A stretch of 64,000 nucleotides of DNA from Panacagrimonas sp963975245 (GCA_963975245.1 CAXBFJ010000001.1:1-64000), one strand, 5' to 3'. Positions 54,315-63,577 are shown, counted from the first letter of the stretch. The notes: generated by a model from the sequence alone, not told the origin. Numbers and translations: made by a program.

Positions 54315-55679
54315 TCAGGACTTGTCCGTGACTCCGAAACGTCTCAGCAGTTTGTAGAAATCCGTCCGGTTGCGACCCGCGAGACGCGCCGCGCGACTGA
54401 CATTTCCTTCCGCCAGGCTCAGAGTCTGGCGCAAGTAACGACGCATGAATTCATCTCGGGCTGCGTCCAGCGGCGAGAGATTGTCATCAGCTTCCCCCAA
54501 TGCCCTGCGCACCAGCGTGGCGGTGATGACACGGCTCGACGACAGCGCTGCGGTTTGTTCCACAACGTTAAACAACTGCCGCACATTGCCGGGCCACGAG
54601 GCCGACAGCATCATTTCCATCGCATCGGGCGCAAATACCCGGCGCGGTGCACCCGAGTCCGCCAGTTGTGCCAGGTGACTGGCAACCAGTAGCGGAATGT
54701 CCTCGCGGCGCTCCGCCAGAGACGGTAGTTTGAGTTGGACCACGTTGAGTCGGTAGTAAAGATCTTCGCGAAACTGTCCCTCCGCAATGAGCGTGGGCAA
54801 GTCGCGGTGCGTCGCAGAGATAACACGCACGTTGACCGGCACGGCACGTAGCTCGCCGACGGGACGCACTTCCTTTTCCTGCAACACGCGTAACAGCTTG
54901 GCCTGCAACTGTTCTGGCATGTCGCCGATTTCATCGAGGAAGACCGTGCCGCCTTCGGCAGAGCGGAACAGACCAGGATGGTCCTGGTTGGCACCGGTAA
55001 ACGCGCCGCGCTTGTGTCCAAAAAGTTCGGACTCAAGCAGTTCGGCAGGCACCGCAGCACAATTGATGGCAACGAAGGGCTTTGCTTTTCGCGGGCCACC
55101 TTTGTGTATGGCAGTGGCCAGCAGTTCCTTGCCGCTGCCACTGGGGCCACTGATCAGCACGGCTGAATCCAGACGTGCGACTCGGCGTGCATCTTCCAGG
55201 ACCGTTCGCAACAAGGGGCTGTGCGTGAGGATGCCGGAGTTCCATTGTTCGTCGGTGACTTCACCGCGCGCACGATGAATATGTCTTTCAACGCAGGCCA
55301 GCAGTTCCGCACCCACCGGCTTGGTCAGAAAATCAACGGCGCCCGCCTGTGTGGCCCTGACCGCGTCGGGAATGTCGCCGTGGGCGGAAATGATGGCAAC
55401 GGGGAGGCCGGGATGTTGCTGATGCAATGTCTGCAGCAGGCTGATCCCATCAATGCCCGGCATCCGCAGATCCGTGATGACCAGCTGCGGCGCGCAAGCC
55501 GGGAGAAGCTCGCAAGCCTGCTCTCCGGATGATGCGGCGGTGACGTCGTATCCGGCGGCTTCAAGACGCATGCTGAGCATGCGGCGCAGGTTGGCATCGT
55601 CATCAACAATCAATACGCGCCCGGCCGCAAGGCTGGTCTCTTTCACGGTTGAATGCATTTGTGCAGTCTCAGGGCGCAT
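54315..55679 (-). CDS. glrR: NtrC-family response regulator GlrR (QseF)
   Basis: A 454-residue sigma54-dependent regulator: receiver domain with phospho-acceptor Asp70 (LVITDLRMPG) and Lys120, AAA+ domain with GPSGSGKE and the sigma54 contact GAFTGA, and a C-terminal Fis-type helix-turn-helix (GNVSRAARLAGRNRTDFYKLLRRFG), which matches GlrR. It is encoded after glrK and qseG with small overlaps. Its known binding consensus TGTC-N10-GACA occurs three times between glrK and algD. ATG at 55679 overlaps the qseG stop; ATG 55658 is also possible. Confidence 0.94.
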   Translation of the reverse strand: MRPETAQMHSTVKETSLAAGRVLIVDDDANLRRMLSMRLEAAGYDVTAASSGEQACELLPACAPQLVITDLRMPGIDGISLLQTLHQQHPGLPVAIISAHGDIPDAVRATQAGAVDFLTKPVGAELLACVERHIHRARGEVTDEQWNSGILTHSPLLRTVLEDARRVARLDSAVLISGPSGSGKELLATAIHKGGPRKAKPFVAINCAAVPAELLESELFGHKRGAFTGANQDHPGLFRSAEGGTVFLDEIGDMPEQLQAKLLRVLQEKEVRPVGELRAVPVNVRVISATHRDLPTLIAEGQFREDLYYRLNVVQLKLPSLAERREDIPLLVASHLAQLADSGAPRRVFAPDAMEMMLSASWPGNVRQLFNVVEQTAALSSSRVITATLVRRALGEADDNLSPLDAARDEFMRRYLRQTLSLAEGNVSRAARLAGRNRTDFYKLLRRFGVTDKS

Positions 55680-56166
55680 TTGCGAGTTGCCCTTCGATGT
55701 CGGCGATCTGACTCACCTTGGCGCGAAGCGCATTGACTTCGCTACGCAGGTGAATGACTTCGCTGCGCGCATGAGATTTCTCCGCATAGCATCCTGAAAC
55801 CGTCGCCAGTTCTTCCGAGCGCAGCCGTGCGAGCGCCTCTCGGTTGGGTGTCAGTCCTGTATTGATCAGCGTTTTGAGTGTGCTGCGCGTGGTCGCCGCG
55901 TCGAGATGTTCTGGACCCGGAAGAGAGCGCAGCATGGCAATCTTCCAGCCGTCATCCTGCTCCCGTGCTGCTTCAAGCATCTGGGCCCGCTTCTGCGCGT
56001 CGGCATCGACAGCCTCTGCCCAGTAGGTGAGGGCCTGCTGGTCCGACAAGCTAAAGCTCTGCAAAGGTGCACAGGCGGTGCTCAGGAGCACAGCGCTAGC
56101 CAGAACCAGTGTTCGGGCAGGGCCAGTCCATGAGGAACTTTGCGCCGGGTTTTGCATTTTGTACAT
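55669..56166 (-). CDS. qseG: QseG-like outer-membrane lipoprotein
   Basis: A 165-residue lipoprotein: signal peptide with lipobox LLSTAC, then a helical domain and a C-terminal coiled coil (SEVIHLRSEVNALRAKVSQI). Its place between the kinase and regulator genes matches QseG, which modulates the GlrK kinase from the outer membrane in enterobacteria. ATG at 56166 has GGAGG eight bases upstream, although this makes the first 24 codons overlap the end of glrK by 71 bases. Confidence 0.8.
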   Translation of the reverse strand: MYKMQNPAQSSSWTGPARTLVLASAVLLSTACAPLQSFSLSDQQALTYWAEAVDADAQKRAQMLEAAREQDDGWKIAMLRSLPGPEHLDAATTRSTLKTLINTGLTPNREALARLRSEELATVSGCYAEKSHARSEVIHLRSEVNALRAKVSQIADIEGQLANAP

Positions 56167-57628
56167 CGAGTGCACCTCCATGTGCGCGAATGGTTTCACT
56201 GACAATTGAGAGTCCGATACCGGTACCGTGGTTGCCGCCTTCATTGGGTGCGGGTCCTCGGACAAAAGGAAGAAAAATTCGATCACGATCCTCATCGGGG
56301 ACACCGCGTCCCCTGTCTCTGACACTGACTGAACATCGCCCGTCGTGCATGGATAGACTGATATCAATGATTGCGCCCTGGGGCGAATGCTTGATGGCAT
56401 TGCTCAGCAGATTGCTGATAGCGACCCGCAGGCTTGATCGTTGGCCGTAGAGATTCACCGTTTGTATGTCGAGCCTTGCATTGATCCCGCGTTTGGCCAG
56501 GGGAAGTCTCTGCGACGCAATGATTTCCTCCATGAGCTTTCGTGCGTCGAACCAGTTCATGGCCAGGACCTGCTGCCCACTGCGCCATTCAGCGTAAGCC
56601 AACAGGTTTGCGATCTGTGCATCCAGGTCCTGAGCGGACTCTGCAAGAATTTGCGACACCTCGGCCTGACGGCTGTTGAGCGGCCCGAGCGCACGTTCGC
56701 TGAGTAAGTCTGTTCCTTCGCGCAAGCTCGCCAGCGGCGTCTTGAGTTCGTGCGATATGTCGCGAAGAAAGCGATCCTTGTCCGCTTCCAGGCTACGCAG
56801 GCGGTGTCGAAGCCACTCGAGCCGGTCACCGAGTCTGGCGAGTTCGCGCGGATAAGTGATTTCTATCGGATCGCCGTAATTGGAAGTGCCCAGCGCCGCA
56901 ATGCCTGCGCGCAACTGCTTCATCGGGCGGGTAATGATGATGGACAGGGCAAACGCGAGAAGAACGGTCAGGGGTACGATGAAGATCGCTGCAGTGATCA
57001 GCAGCTTCCGCGAGAGCTGGGCCTGATCATGCAGATTCTGGACTTGCCGGTGAATGGACAGCCGACCTTCGACGACCACGCGAGCGGCCTTACTGCTCAG
57101 TTCGCCGATCTGATCCACCAGTTCAGCGCGCAGGGCTTCGTTGTCATCGTTCTTGCGCCACTGGCTTCCCAAAACCCGCAGTTCCCGGGCCAGTGCTGCG
57201 GCAGGTGATTCCAGTTCTGGTGGTAATTCGTCATTGCCAAACAATTTGGCGGTATTGCGAACCATGCGAAGCCGCTGATCAAACAACGGGAGCAGGGCGG
57301 GGTCTTCCAGCGCCAGGTATTGGCGGCCCACGCGCTGCAGATCACTGAGTTGATCGCGCATCTGTGCGCCCAGCGCTTCAACCTGCTGGCCATTGCTGAC
57401 CAGCTTTTCAGACTGTGTCAGCACACGATCAAGATTCAGGCCCAGAACAATGGCACTCGCCAGGATGGGAGCTATCGCCAGAACCATGCAGATGGCGACC
57501 AGCCCGACCATCGTGCGGGGCAAGAACCACGGCCCAGATTTTTTTCGCAGCGCTGGCCTTGCTGGCGCAGACAAGACCTCGTCCTGCGTGGTCGGGCCAA
57601 TGACCGGGGCTGGGACCGTGAGACTCAT
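56096..57628 (-). CDS. glrK: Sensor histidine kinase GlrK (QseE)
   Basis: A 510-residue inner-membrane kinase: two membrane helices (about 39-65 and 208-232) enclose a helical periplasmic sensor, then HAMP, the H-box with His293 (SHELKTPLASLREGTDLLSE, close to GlrK of enterobacteria) and an HATPase domain (NLLSNAIKHSPQG, GTGIGLSIV). First gene of the glrK-qseG-glrR operon, divergent from the alginate operon. Confidence 0.93.
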   Translation of the reverse strand: MSLTVPAPVIGPTTQDEVLSAPARPALRKKSGPWFLPRTMVGLVAICMVLAIAPILASAIVLGLNLDRVLTQSEKLVSNGQQVEALGAQMRDQLSDLQRVGRQYLALEDPALLPLFDQRLRMVRNTAKLFGNDELPPELESPAAALARELRVLGSQWRKNDDNEALRAELVDQIGELSSKAARVVVEGRLSIHRQVQNLHDQAQLSRKLLITAAIFIVPLTVLLAFALSIIITRPMKQLRAGIAALGTSNYGDPIEITYPRELARLGDRLEWLRHRLRSLEADKDRFLRDISHELKTPLASLREGTDLLSERALGPLNSRQAEVSQILAESAQDLDAQIANLLAYAEWRSGQQVLAMNWFDARKLMEEIIASQRLPLAKRGINARLDIQTVNLYGQRSSLRVAISNLLSNAIKHSPQGAIIDISLSMHDGRCSVSVRDRGRGVPDEDRDRIFLPFVRGPAPNEGGNHGTGIGLSIVSETIRAHGGALDVQNAKPGAKFLMDWPCPNTGSG

Positions 57629-57670
57629 CTGAGCTGTCTCGACGTGGCAGCAGACGAATTGCAGCCACAG

Positions 57671-57688
57671 TGTCGCAAGGAAGCGACA
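57671..57688. promoter_or_regulatory. Putative GlrR-binding site 1
   Basis: TGTCGCAAGGAAGCGACA fits the GlrR consensus TGTC-N10-GACA exactly, with a 6-bp perfect dyad (TGTCGC/GCGACA). It lies 43 bp upstream of glrK and about 335 bp upstream of the expected algD transcription start, so it could serve either operon. Confidence 0.75.
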
Positions 57689-57820
57689 AGTCGCGCCTCA
57701 AGCGGGTGGAGCGCTGTTGGCAACGAGGTTTGATCAAGTTGGCGGGCGTCGCCCATCAAGGGAACAACTGAGATAGATGCTGCGTTCGTCTGCGCGGCTA
57801 TCCATCTCGAACATTCGCTG

Positions 57821-57838
57821 TGTCGTTTTTTGGCGACA
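57821..57838. promoter_or_regulatory. Putative GlrR-binding site 2
   Basis: TGTCGTTTTTTGGCGACA fits TGTC-N10-GACA, arms TGTCG/CGACA. Centre about 187 bp upstream of the predicted algD start of transcription. Confidence 0.75.
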
Positions 57839-57887
57839 GAAGCACATGTCCTGAAATCAATCACTTGAGTGGGTCCCCTTGGTGACC

Positions 57888-57905
57888 TGTCGCCAAATGC
57901 AGACA
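57888..57905. promoter_or_regulatory. Putative GlrR-binding site 3
   Basis: TGTCGCCAAATGCAGACA fits TGTC-N10-GACA. Centre about 120 bp upstream of the predicted algD start of transcription, a typical enhancer distance for NtrC-type activators. Confidence 0.75.
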
Positions 57906-57990
57906 GGTTTGTGTCTCTTCAGGCCACCAATGTGAGCTTCTTCACCTGAGCAAGTAATTAACCGAATGAAATGTTTCGGGAAATCCCATG

Positions 57991-58006
57991 TGGCACCGCG
58001 CTTGCC
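57991..58006 (+). promoter_or_regulatory. Sigma54 promoter of the alginate operon
   Basis: TGGCACCGCGCTTGCC contains TGGCAC and TTGC with GG and GC exactly ten bases apart, a near-consensus -24/-12 promoter. It lies about 110 bp in front of algD and downstream of three GlrR-type sites. Confidence 0.85.
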
Positions 58007-58115
58007 CTATGGCCGGCAAAGGGTCGCTCCTGAGAAATCTGAATTCGGCCAAGGCGAACACGATTTCTGAAGGCGTTCCTGCTTGTTCAACCTGCCTATC
58101 AATGAAGAGGAAGCC

Positions 58116-59426
58116 ATGCGCATCAGCATATTTGGATTGGGTTACGTCGGCGCGGTCTGCGCTGCGTGTCTTTCGGACGCCGGACACGAAATCGTTGGCG
58201 TTGATGTGTCTGCCATCAAGGTCGACCTGGCCAATCAGGGCAAGGCGCCCGTGGTGGAGCCGGGTCTTGAAGAGATCATGCAGCGTCAGGTCAAGACCGG
58301 TCGTCTACGCGCGACCAGTGATACCGCTCAGGCGATTCGCGATACCGACCTGACCATGATCTGTGTCGGCACGCCGAGCCGTGCCAATGGTTCGTTGGAT
58401 CTTCGCTTCATCACCGCGGTGTGCGAGAACATCGGGCGCGCACTCAAGGAGAAGAACGTCTACCACACTGTGGTGGTACGCAGCACCGTTCTGCCCGGGA
58501 CGGTACGCAATGTTGTGATCCCTGCGCTGGAAAAGGCATCGGGCAAGCGTGTTGGTGAAGACTTTGGCCTGGCAGTGAATCCGGAATTCCTGCGCGAGAG
58601 CACGGCCATTGCTGATTATCTTGAGCCGCCGATGACGGTCATCGGCGAAGTGGATGAGCGCTCCGGTGAGACGCTGGCGTCCATCTACAGCGATCTGCCC
58701 GCGCCATTGATTCGCCGATCCATCGAGATCGCGGAAATGGTCAAGTACACCTGCAATGCATGGCACGCCACCAAGATCACGTTTGCCAACGAGATCGGGG
58801 CCATTGCCAAGGCTGCCGGCGTTGATGGGCGTCAGGTGATGGAAATTGTATGCACGGATACACGGCTCAATATTTCGCCCTACTACATGCGTCCTGGCTT
58901 CGCCTTTGGCGGCTCCTGCCTGCCCAAGGATCTTCGCGCCCTGATGCATCGCGCCGGACAGCTTGATGTGGAAGCACCGCTGTTGGGTTCGATCATGCGC
59001 AGCAACAAGGCGCAGGTAGAGAAGGCGGTTGAAATGGTTGCGGCATTTGGCAAGCGGCGTATCAGTCTGCTCGGTCTGAGCTTCAAATCGGAAACCGATG
59101 ATCTGCGTGAAAGCCCCCTAGTCGAGCTGGCCGAAACACTGATCGGCAAAGGCTACGAGTTGTCGATCTTTGATCGCAACGTGGATTACGCGAGAGTACA
59201 CGGCGCGAATCGTGACTACATCAACACCAAGATTCCGCACGTTTCATCCTTGCTCAACTCCAATCTGGATGAGGTGATCTCGCACGGCGAAGTCATGGTG
59301 CTGGGCAACAATGATCGGGCCTTCGGCGAGGCGCTTTCAAGACATACCTCAAGGCTGCCGACGCTGGATCTGGTTGGCTTCATGAATGGCGCCTCTGAAG
59401 GGCATGCACAGGGCATCTGCTGGTAA
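58116..59426 (+). CDS. algD: GDP-mannose 6-dehydrogenase AlgD
   Basis: A 436-residue NAD-dependent enzyme that oxidises GDP-mannose to GDP-mannuronate, the committed step of alginate synthesis. It opens with MRISIFGLGYVGAVCAACLS (NAD fold), has NPEFLREST, the catalytic Cys in FGGSCLPKD and ends with the AlgD-typical LDLVGFMNGASEGHAQGICW. ATG at 58116 follows GAGGAAG. First gene of the alginate operon, directly behind the sigma54 promoter. Confidence 0.97.
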   Translation: MRISIFGLGYVGAVCAACLSDAGHEIVGVDVSAIKVDLANQGKAPVVEPGLEEIMQRQVKTGRLRATSDTAQAIRDTDLTMICVGTPSRANGSLDLRFITAVCENIGRALKEKNVYHTVVVRSTVLPGTVRNVVIPALEKASGKRVGEDFGLAVNPEFLRESTAIADYLEPPMTVIGEVDERSGETLASIYSDLPAPLIRRSIEIAEMVKYTCNAWHATKITFANEIGAIAKAAGVDGRQVMEIVCTDTRLNISPYYMRPGFAFGGSCLPKDLRALMHRAGQLDVEAPLLGSIMRSNKAQVEKAVEMVAAFGKRRISLLGLSFKSETDDLRESPLVELAETLIGKGYELSIFDRNVDYARVHGANRDYINTKIPHVSSLLNSNLDEVISHGEVMVLGNNDRAFGEALSRHTSRLPTLDLVGFMNGASEGHAQGICW

Positions 59427-59429
59427 CCC

Positions 59430-60935
59430 ATGAGCGCTCTTCGCATACGGGCACGCGCTTTTCTCGACGATGTAGCAACCGGCTTCGGCTGGTTGCTCTA
59501 TCTCGCAGTGTTGTTTGTTGGCGCGCTGTTGTTGCCGCAATCGGCTTTTGATTCGCAGCATGCGCATTACTGGGTTGCACTGGGGAGCATCGGCGTTTGG
59601 CGATATTCCCTGGGTGCAATTCATTTCACGCGTGCCATGTGGTTTCTGCGCAGCCGATTTCCGCGCTTGAAGAAGCAGGCTTCCGCACTGCAAGCGCAGG
59701 GTGCGGAAGTGCCGCCGGTGTACCTGATGGTGACCAGCTTCCGCATTGAATCCAGTACGTCGGCAGCGGTTTATCGCGCCGTGATCGAGCAAGCGATGGC
59801 CTGGCATGGTCCGGTGACCATCGTGGCCTCGATCGTGGAGCTGGCAGACGAGCAGATGGTGAAGATTCTTTGGCAGCGTTATGCCCCGCCGGACCGCGTG
59901 CAGTTGCGAATCGTGCGAATTCCCGGCACCGGAAAGCGTGATGCACTGGCGCAGGGCTTCCGTGCAATCTCACGTGATCAGCCGTCTGATGATGCGCTGG
60001 TGGCAGTGATCGATGGGGACACCGTGCTGGATCCGGGCGTGCTTGAGAAAACGGTCCCGTACTTCGCGCTCATGCCCAATGTCGGCGCGCTGACCACCAA
60101 CGAGTTCTGCGCAGTGCAGGGCAGCGTTTGGATGCGTGAATGGCATCGGCTGCGTTTTGCGCAGCGGCATCTGAACATGTGCTCGATGGCACTGTCGCGC
60201 CGGGTGCTGACCTTGACCGGACGCATGTCCATGTTCCGGGCCTGCATCGTGACCGACCATGAGTTCATCAAGGATGTGGAGGAGGATCATCTGGATCATT
60301 GGCGTCTCGGGCGCTTCCGATTCCTGACCGGTGACGACAAATCCAGTTGGTACAGCCTGATGCGCCTGGGCTGGGACACCTTTTACGTGCCGGATGCGTC
60401 GATCACCACGATTGAGCATCCACCCGATAAATCCTTCTTCAAATCCAGCCGGAAGCTGATGTTCCGCTGGTACGGAAACTCACTGCGGCAGAACAGCCGT
60501 GCGACACAGCTGGGCTGGAATCGCCTGGGACTGTTTACCTGGTATGTGCTGCTGGACCAGCGGATTTCCATGTGGACCAGCTTGCTCGGAATTTCCGTCG
60601 CGGTGTACGGCAGCTTCCTGTTCGGCCCAGCGATGTTGATGGCCTACCTGCTGTGGATCGGTGTTTCGCGGTTGGTCCTCACCTTGCTGCTCAAGGCCTC
60701 GGGACATCAGATTCGGCCGAGCTTTCCGGTGTTGCTCTACTACAACCAGATTGTGGGTTCACTGATGAAGATCGACGTGTCCTGCAATCTGGACCAGCAA
60801 TCCTGGACTCGCCAGAGCACCAGTCTCAACCGAGAACTGGGCCGCGGCCAGGTTCTCTTCAACCGTTTCTCATCCACCGCAATGAAGCTGTCAGGCGCGA
60901 GCATTTTTGCGGCGCTGGTCGTCAGCGTCGTCTAG
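59430..60935 (+). CDS. alg8: Alginate polymerase glycosyltransferase Alg8
   Basis: A 501-residue inner-membrane family 2 glycosyltransferase that polymerises mannuronate. Membrane helices lie at both ends; the cytoplasmic catalytic domain has VYLMVTSFRIE, AVIDGDTVLDPG, FLTGDDKSSWY and the RWYGNSLRQNSR region. Starts three bases after the algD stop. It works with the c-di-GMP receptor Alg44 encoded next. Confidence 0.95.
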   Translation: MSALRIRARAFLDDVATGFGWLLYLAVLFVGALLLPQSAFDSQHAHYWVALGSIGVWRYSLGAIHFTRAMWFLRSRFPRLKKQASALQAQGAEVPPVYLMVTSFRIESSTSAAVYRAVIEQAMAWHGPVTIVASIVELADEQMVKILWQRYAPPDRVQLRIVRIPGTGKRDALAQGFRAISRDQPSDDALVAVIDGDTVLDPGVLEKTVPYFALMPNVGALTTNEFCAVQGSVWMREWHRLRFAQRHLNMCSMALSRRVLTLTGRMSMFRACIVTDHEFIKDVEEDHLDHWRLGRFRFLTGDDKSSWYSLMRLGWDTFYVPDASITTIEHPPDKSFFKSSRKLMFRWYGNSLRQNSRATQLGWNRLGLFTWYVLLDQRISMWTSLLGISVAVYGSFLFGPAMLMAYLLWIGVSRLVLTLLLKASGHQIRPSFPVLLYYNQIVGSLMKIDVSCNLDQQSWTRQSTSLNRELGRGQVLFNRFSSTAMKLSGASIFAALVVSVV

Positions 60936-60998
60936 CTCGCTGACTGACAGCGAAGCGGTTATCGCACTCTATTTCAATTTTCATCAGGGAATTTTTCA

Positions 60999-62204
60999 AT
61001 GTCCTCAATCCATACGAGCCAAGCATCGCAGCTGGGCAACCTCGTGCATGAGACCGAGACCCAGCGCCAGTATGTCCGCGCAAAGGTTCCAGGAACGCTG
61101 GAACTTCAGAACGACGGTTCGACCAGGCGCTTCAAGCTGCTCGATCTTTCCGGTGGAGGCCTCAGCTTTGCGGCCGGCAAGGGCGCATTCTCTGCCGGAC
61201 AAACCTGTAGCGGAAAGATCAAGCTCAAGCTCGAATCGATCACGGTGGAAGTGCCGCTTCAGTTCCAGGTTCGCTATGTAGATTCCGACGGCCGGGTCGG
61301 TGCGCGCTTCGAACAGATTGATCCAACGCAGATTGCCACTATTCGCCGTGTCGTCAGCAGCTTTCTCGGCGGCGAACTCATTGGTGCGGGTGAGCTGATG
61401 CACACCCTGTCTCGCAACAATTTCACATCACCGCGCGGGGGAGGTAATGGTCGACCGCCCAAACGCGGATTCCTGGGTCACTTCCGCGCCCTGGCGCAGA
61501 CCAGCCTGATTGTGGTGCTGGGCATTGTTGCTGTGGTTTACGTGGGGCAGAAGCTCGGCGAGAAATTCTTTGGCGCAAACTCATTGGCCGCGCGTGTCAC
61601 CGGGCCAAGCTTTGATGTGGAGATGCCGCGCGATGGCGTCTTCCGCAGCCTGATTCCTGATGATGGTGTGGTCAAGAAAGGCAGCCCCATCGGAACCTTT
61701 GAAACGTCCATGCTGGGCCTGGTCAGTCGGCAGGCGCTGGAGGCCGAACTCTCGCAGTCAGAAATTGATGCGATGCTGGGCAAGGAGATCAAAGGCACCG
61801 TGACCAGTCCCTGCGACTGCCGGGTGACCACCACCTATGTCACCAACGAGCAGTATCTGCGCGAAGGGCAACGGCTGGTGTCACTGACGCCGCTGGAGTT
61901 CGAGCCCTTCGTCATTGCGCGGTTCGCCTATGGCGAGGCCGGCAATCTTGAGGCGGGGACGCCGGTCAGCCTGAAGGTCAATGGTGATCCGATTTCGCAC
62001 AAGGCCAAGGTCACCCAGATTCGACACGATGGTGATCCCAACGTGCTCAGCCAGGATCTGGTGGTGGTGGTCAAGCCAGACAAGCCTCTGCCGTCATCCA
62101 TGATTGCGCGCCCGGCGCACGTGAGCATTGATACCCAGCATTGGTTCAGCGGCGCAGAACAGTTAATGGATGCCGGTAGTGCACATGCCGAGGCCAATCC
62201 GTGA
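60999..62204 (+). CDS. alg44: Alginate co-polymerase Alg44 (PilZ c-di-GMP receptor)
   Basis: A 401-residue protein with an N-terminal cytoplasmic PilZ domain: R23-x3-R27 and D49-x-S51-x2-G54 (LDLSGGG), the complete c-di-GMP-binding set. One membrane helix at about residues 165-185 leads to a periplasmic adaptor-like domain (GTVTSPCDCRVTTTYV). c-di-GMP binding is known to switch on polymerisation in Pseudomonas. The stop overlaps algK (GTGA). Confidence 0.95.
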   Translation: MSSIHTSQASQLGNLVHETETQRQYVRAKVPGTLELQNDGSTRRFKLLDLSGGGLSFAAGKGAFSAGQTCSGKIKLKLESITVEVPLQFQVRYVDSDGRVGARFEQIDPTQIATIRRVVSSFLGGELIGAGELMHTLSRNNFTSPRGGGNGRPPKRGFLGHFRALAQTSLIVVLGIVAVVYVGQKLGEKFFGANSLAARVTGPSFDVEMPRDGVFRSLIPDDGVVKKGSPIGTFETSMLGLVSRQALEAELSQSEIDAMLGKEIKGTVTSPCDCRVTTTYVTNEQYLREGQRLVSLTPLEFEPFVIARFAYGEAGNLEAGTPVSLKVNGDPISHKAKVTQIRHDGDPNVLSQDLVVVVKPDKPLPSSMIARPAHVSIDTQHWFSGAEQLMDAGSAHAEANP

Positions 62205-63577
62205 GGTTTATGCCTCAGCTATTGCTGTCTGCAGTGCTGGGCCTGAGTGTCACTGCTGCGTGGTCCCTGCCAGATTTGGCCAGGGGCAAGGCGGCGCTGG
62301 AAAGCGGTGATCTGATCGCGGCCGAGGAGAACCTGCTGCCGCTGGCAGAGCGCGGCTTTGTGGAAGCTCAGATTTATCTGGGCCGCATGTACAGCGATGC
62401 CGGTACGCCAGAGTCGATGGAGAAGGCGCAGCAATGGTATCGCCGCGCCATGGAGGCGGAGCCTGAGGTTCGTGTTTCGCTGGCACGTCTGTTAATGCAA
62501 TCAGCGGAACAATCGGATCCGCGTGAAATCGAGGCGCTCCTGATTGAAGCCGGCAGGAATGATCACGCTGACGCTTTGCCATTGCGGGTCCGCCTCTATC
62601 GCAGCTACCCGGATCAGTTCAGTACAAGCGAGGCAGCGGAGTTTGCCCAGCGCGCGGGCGATAGCAAACGAGCCGAGGATCGCGCCGAAGCCATCTCCTG
62701 GTATCGCGTGCATGCTGATGTGCCGGCCTATGCGCAAGCACTGGCTGCCCTCTGTGAGCAGGACAAGGACTTGCAGGAAGATTGCCTGTCTGACCTAGCC
62801 CAGCACTACCGCACGCAGAATCAGGAAGAAGCGCTGGTCGAGCTCAAGCAGGAGATCAGTCAGCGTTACGACGCAGGGCAGATTTCCAATGAGGCGCTGG
62901 AACGCTTTGCACGGGTCCTGGCGGCAGAAGATCTTCCAGGACAAGTCGATGCAGAAGGGGCGTTCGAGATGTTCTCGGCGATTCCTGCACCATCGCCTGA
63001 TACGCGGGCCCGATTGGCCAAATTGCTGATCGCGCACCCGGAGCTCGATCCGGACCGCAATCCAGACGCCTTGCTGCAAGAAGCTTTCGAAGCGGGTTCC
63101 TACGAAGCAGCCATGTTGCTGGGTCGTCGTTTTCTCAAGGCCAATCATCCCAAAGCAAATCCGGAGCGTGCACAGGAACTGCTCAGCGAGGCCGCGCAAC
63201 ATGTTCCTGCTGCGCACTATTTTCTGGGCCGCTATTACGAGCGTGGATATCAGGGGCCACCCGAGGCCAGTCGCGCACTGGATCACTATCTCAACGCCGC
63301 TCGCCAGGGTTACGCGCGAGCAGATCTGGCGCTTTCAAAGATGTACTGGAATAACCGCGGCATCAGGGTCGACCCGGTCAATGCCTATGTGTTTGCACGA
63401 ATCGCAACGCACTACCAGGTCGAGGGCGCAGCAGAGCTGTTGGGCGAAGTGCAGCAGGGCATGAGCGCGCAAGAGCTTGCGCAAGCGCAAGCGAAGGCAG
63501 AGCGCGAGTACGACGCCAGACGAAACGAGACGCCGGCAATGACGACGGCACAAATTGAAAAGAGGGAGACACGATGA
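62201..63577 (+). CDS. algK: Alginate export scaffold AlgK (Sel1/TPR repeats)
   Basis: A 458-residue periplasmic protein built of Sel1-like repeats (AEENLLPLAERGFVEAQIYLGRMYSD ... AAHYFLGRYYERGYQGP, AARQGYARADLALSKMYW), which in Pseudomonas helps place the AlgE porin. The N-terminus is a signal peptide (MRFMPQLLLSAVLGLSVTAAWS) but has no lipobox cysteine, unlike the Pseudomonas lipoprotein. It starts at GTG 62201, overlapping alg44; its stop overlaps algE (ATGA). Confidence 0.92.
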   Translation: MRFMPQLLLSAVLGLSVTAAWSLPDLARGKAALESGDLIAAEENLLPLAERGFVEAQIYLGRMYSDAGTPESMEKAQQWYRRAMEAEPEVRVSLARLLMQSAEQSDPREIEALLIEAGRNDHADALPLRVRLYRSYPDQFSTSEAAEFAQRAGDSKRAEDRAEAISWYRVHADVPAYAQALAALCEQDKDLQEDCLSDLAQHYRTQNQEEALVELKQEISQRYDAGQISNEALERFARVLAAEDLPGQVDAEGAFEMFSAIPAPSPDTRARLAKLLIAHPELDPDRNPDALLQEAFEAGSYEAAMLLGRRFLKANHPKANPERAQELLSEAAQHVPAAHYFLGRYYERGYQGPPEASRALDHYLNAARQGYARADLALSKMYWNNRGIRVDPVNAYVFARIATHYQVEGAAELLGEVQQGMSAQELAQAQAKAEREYDARRNETPAMTTAQIEKRETR

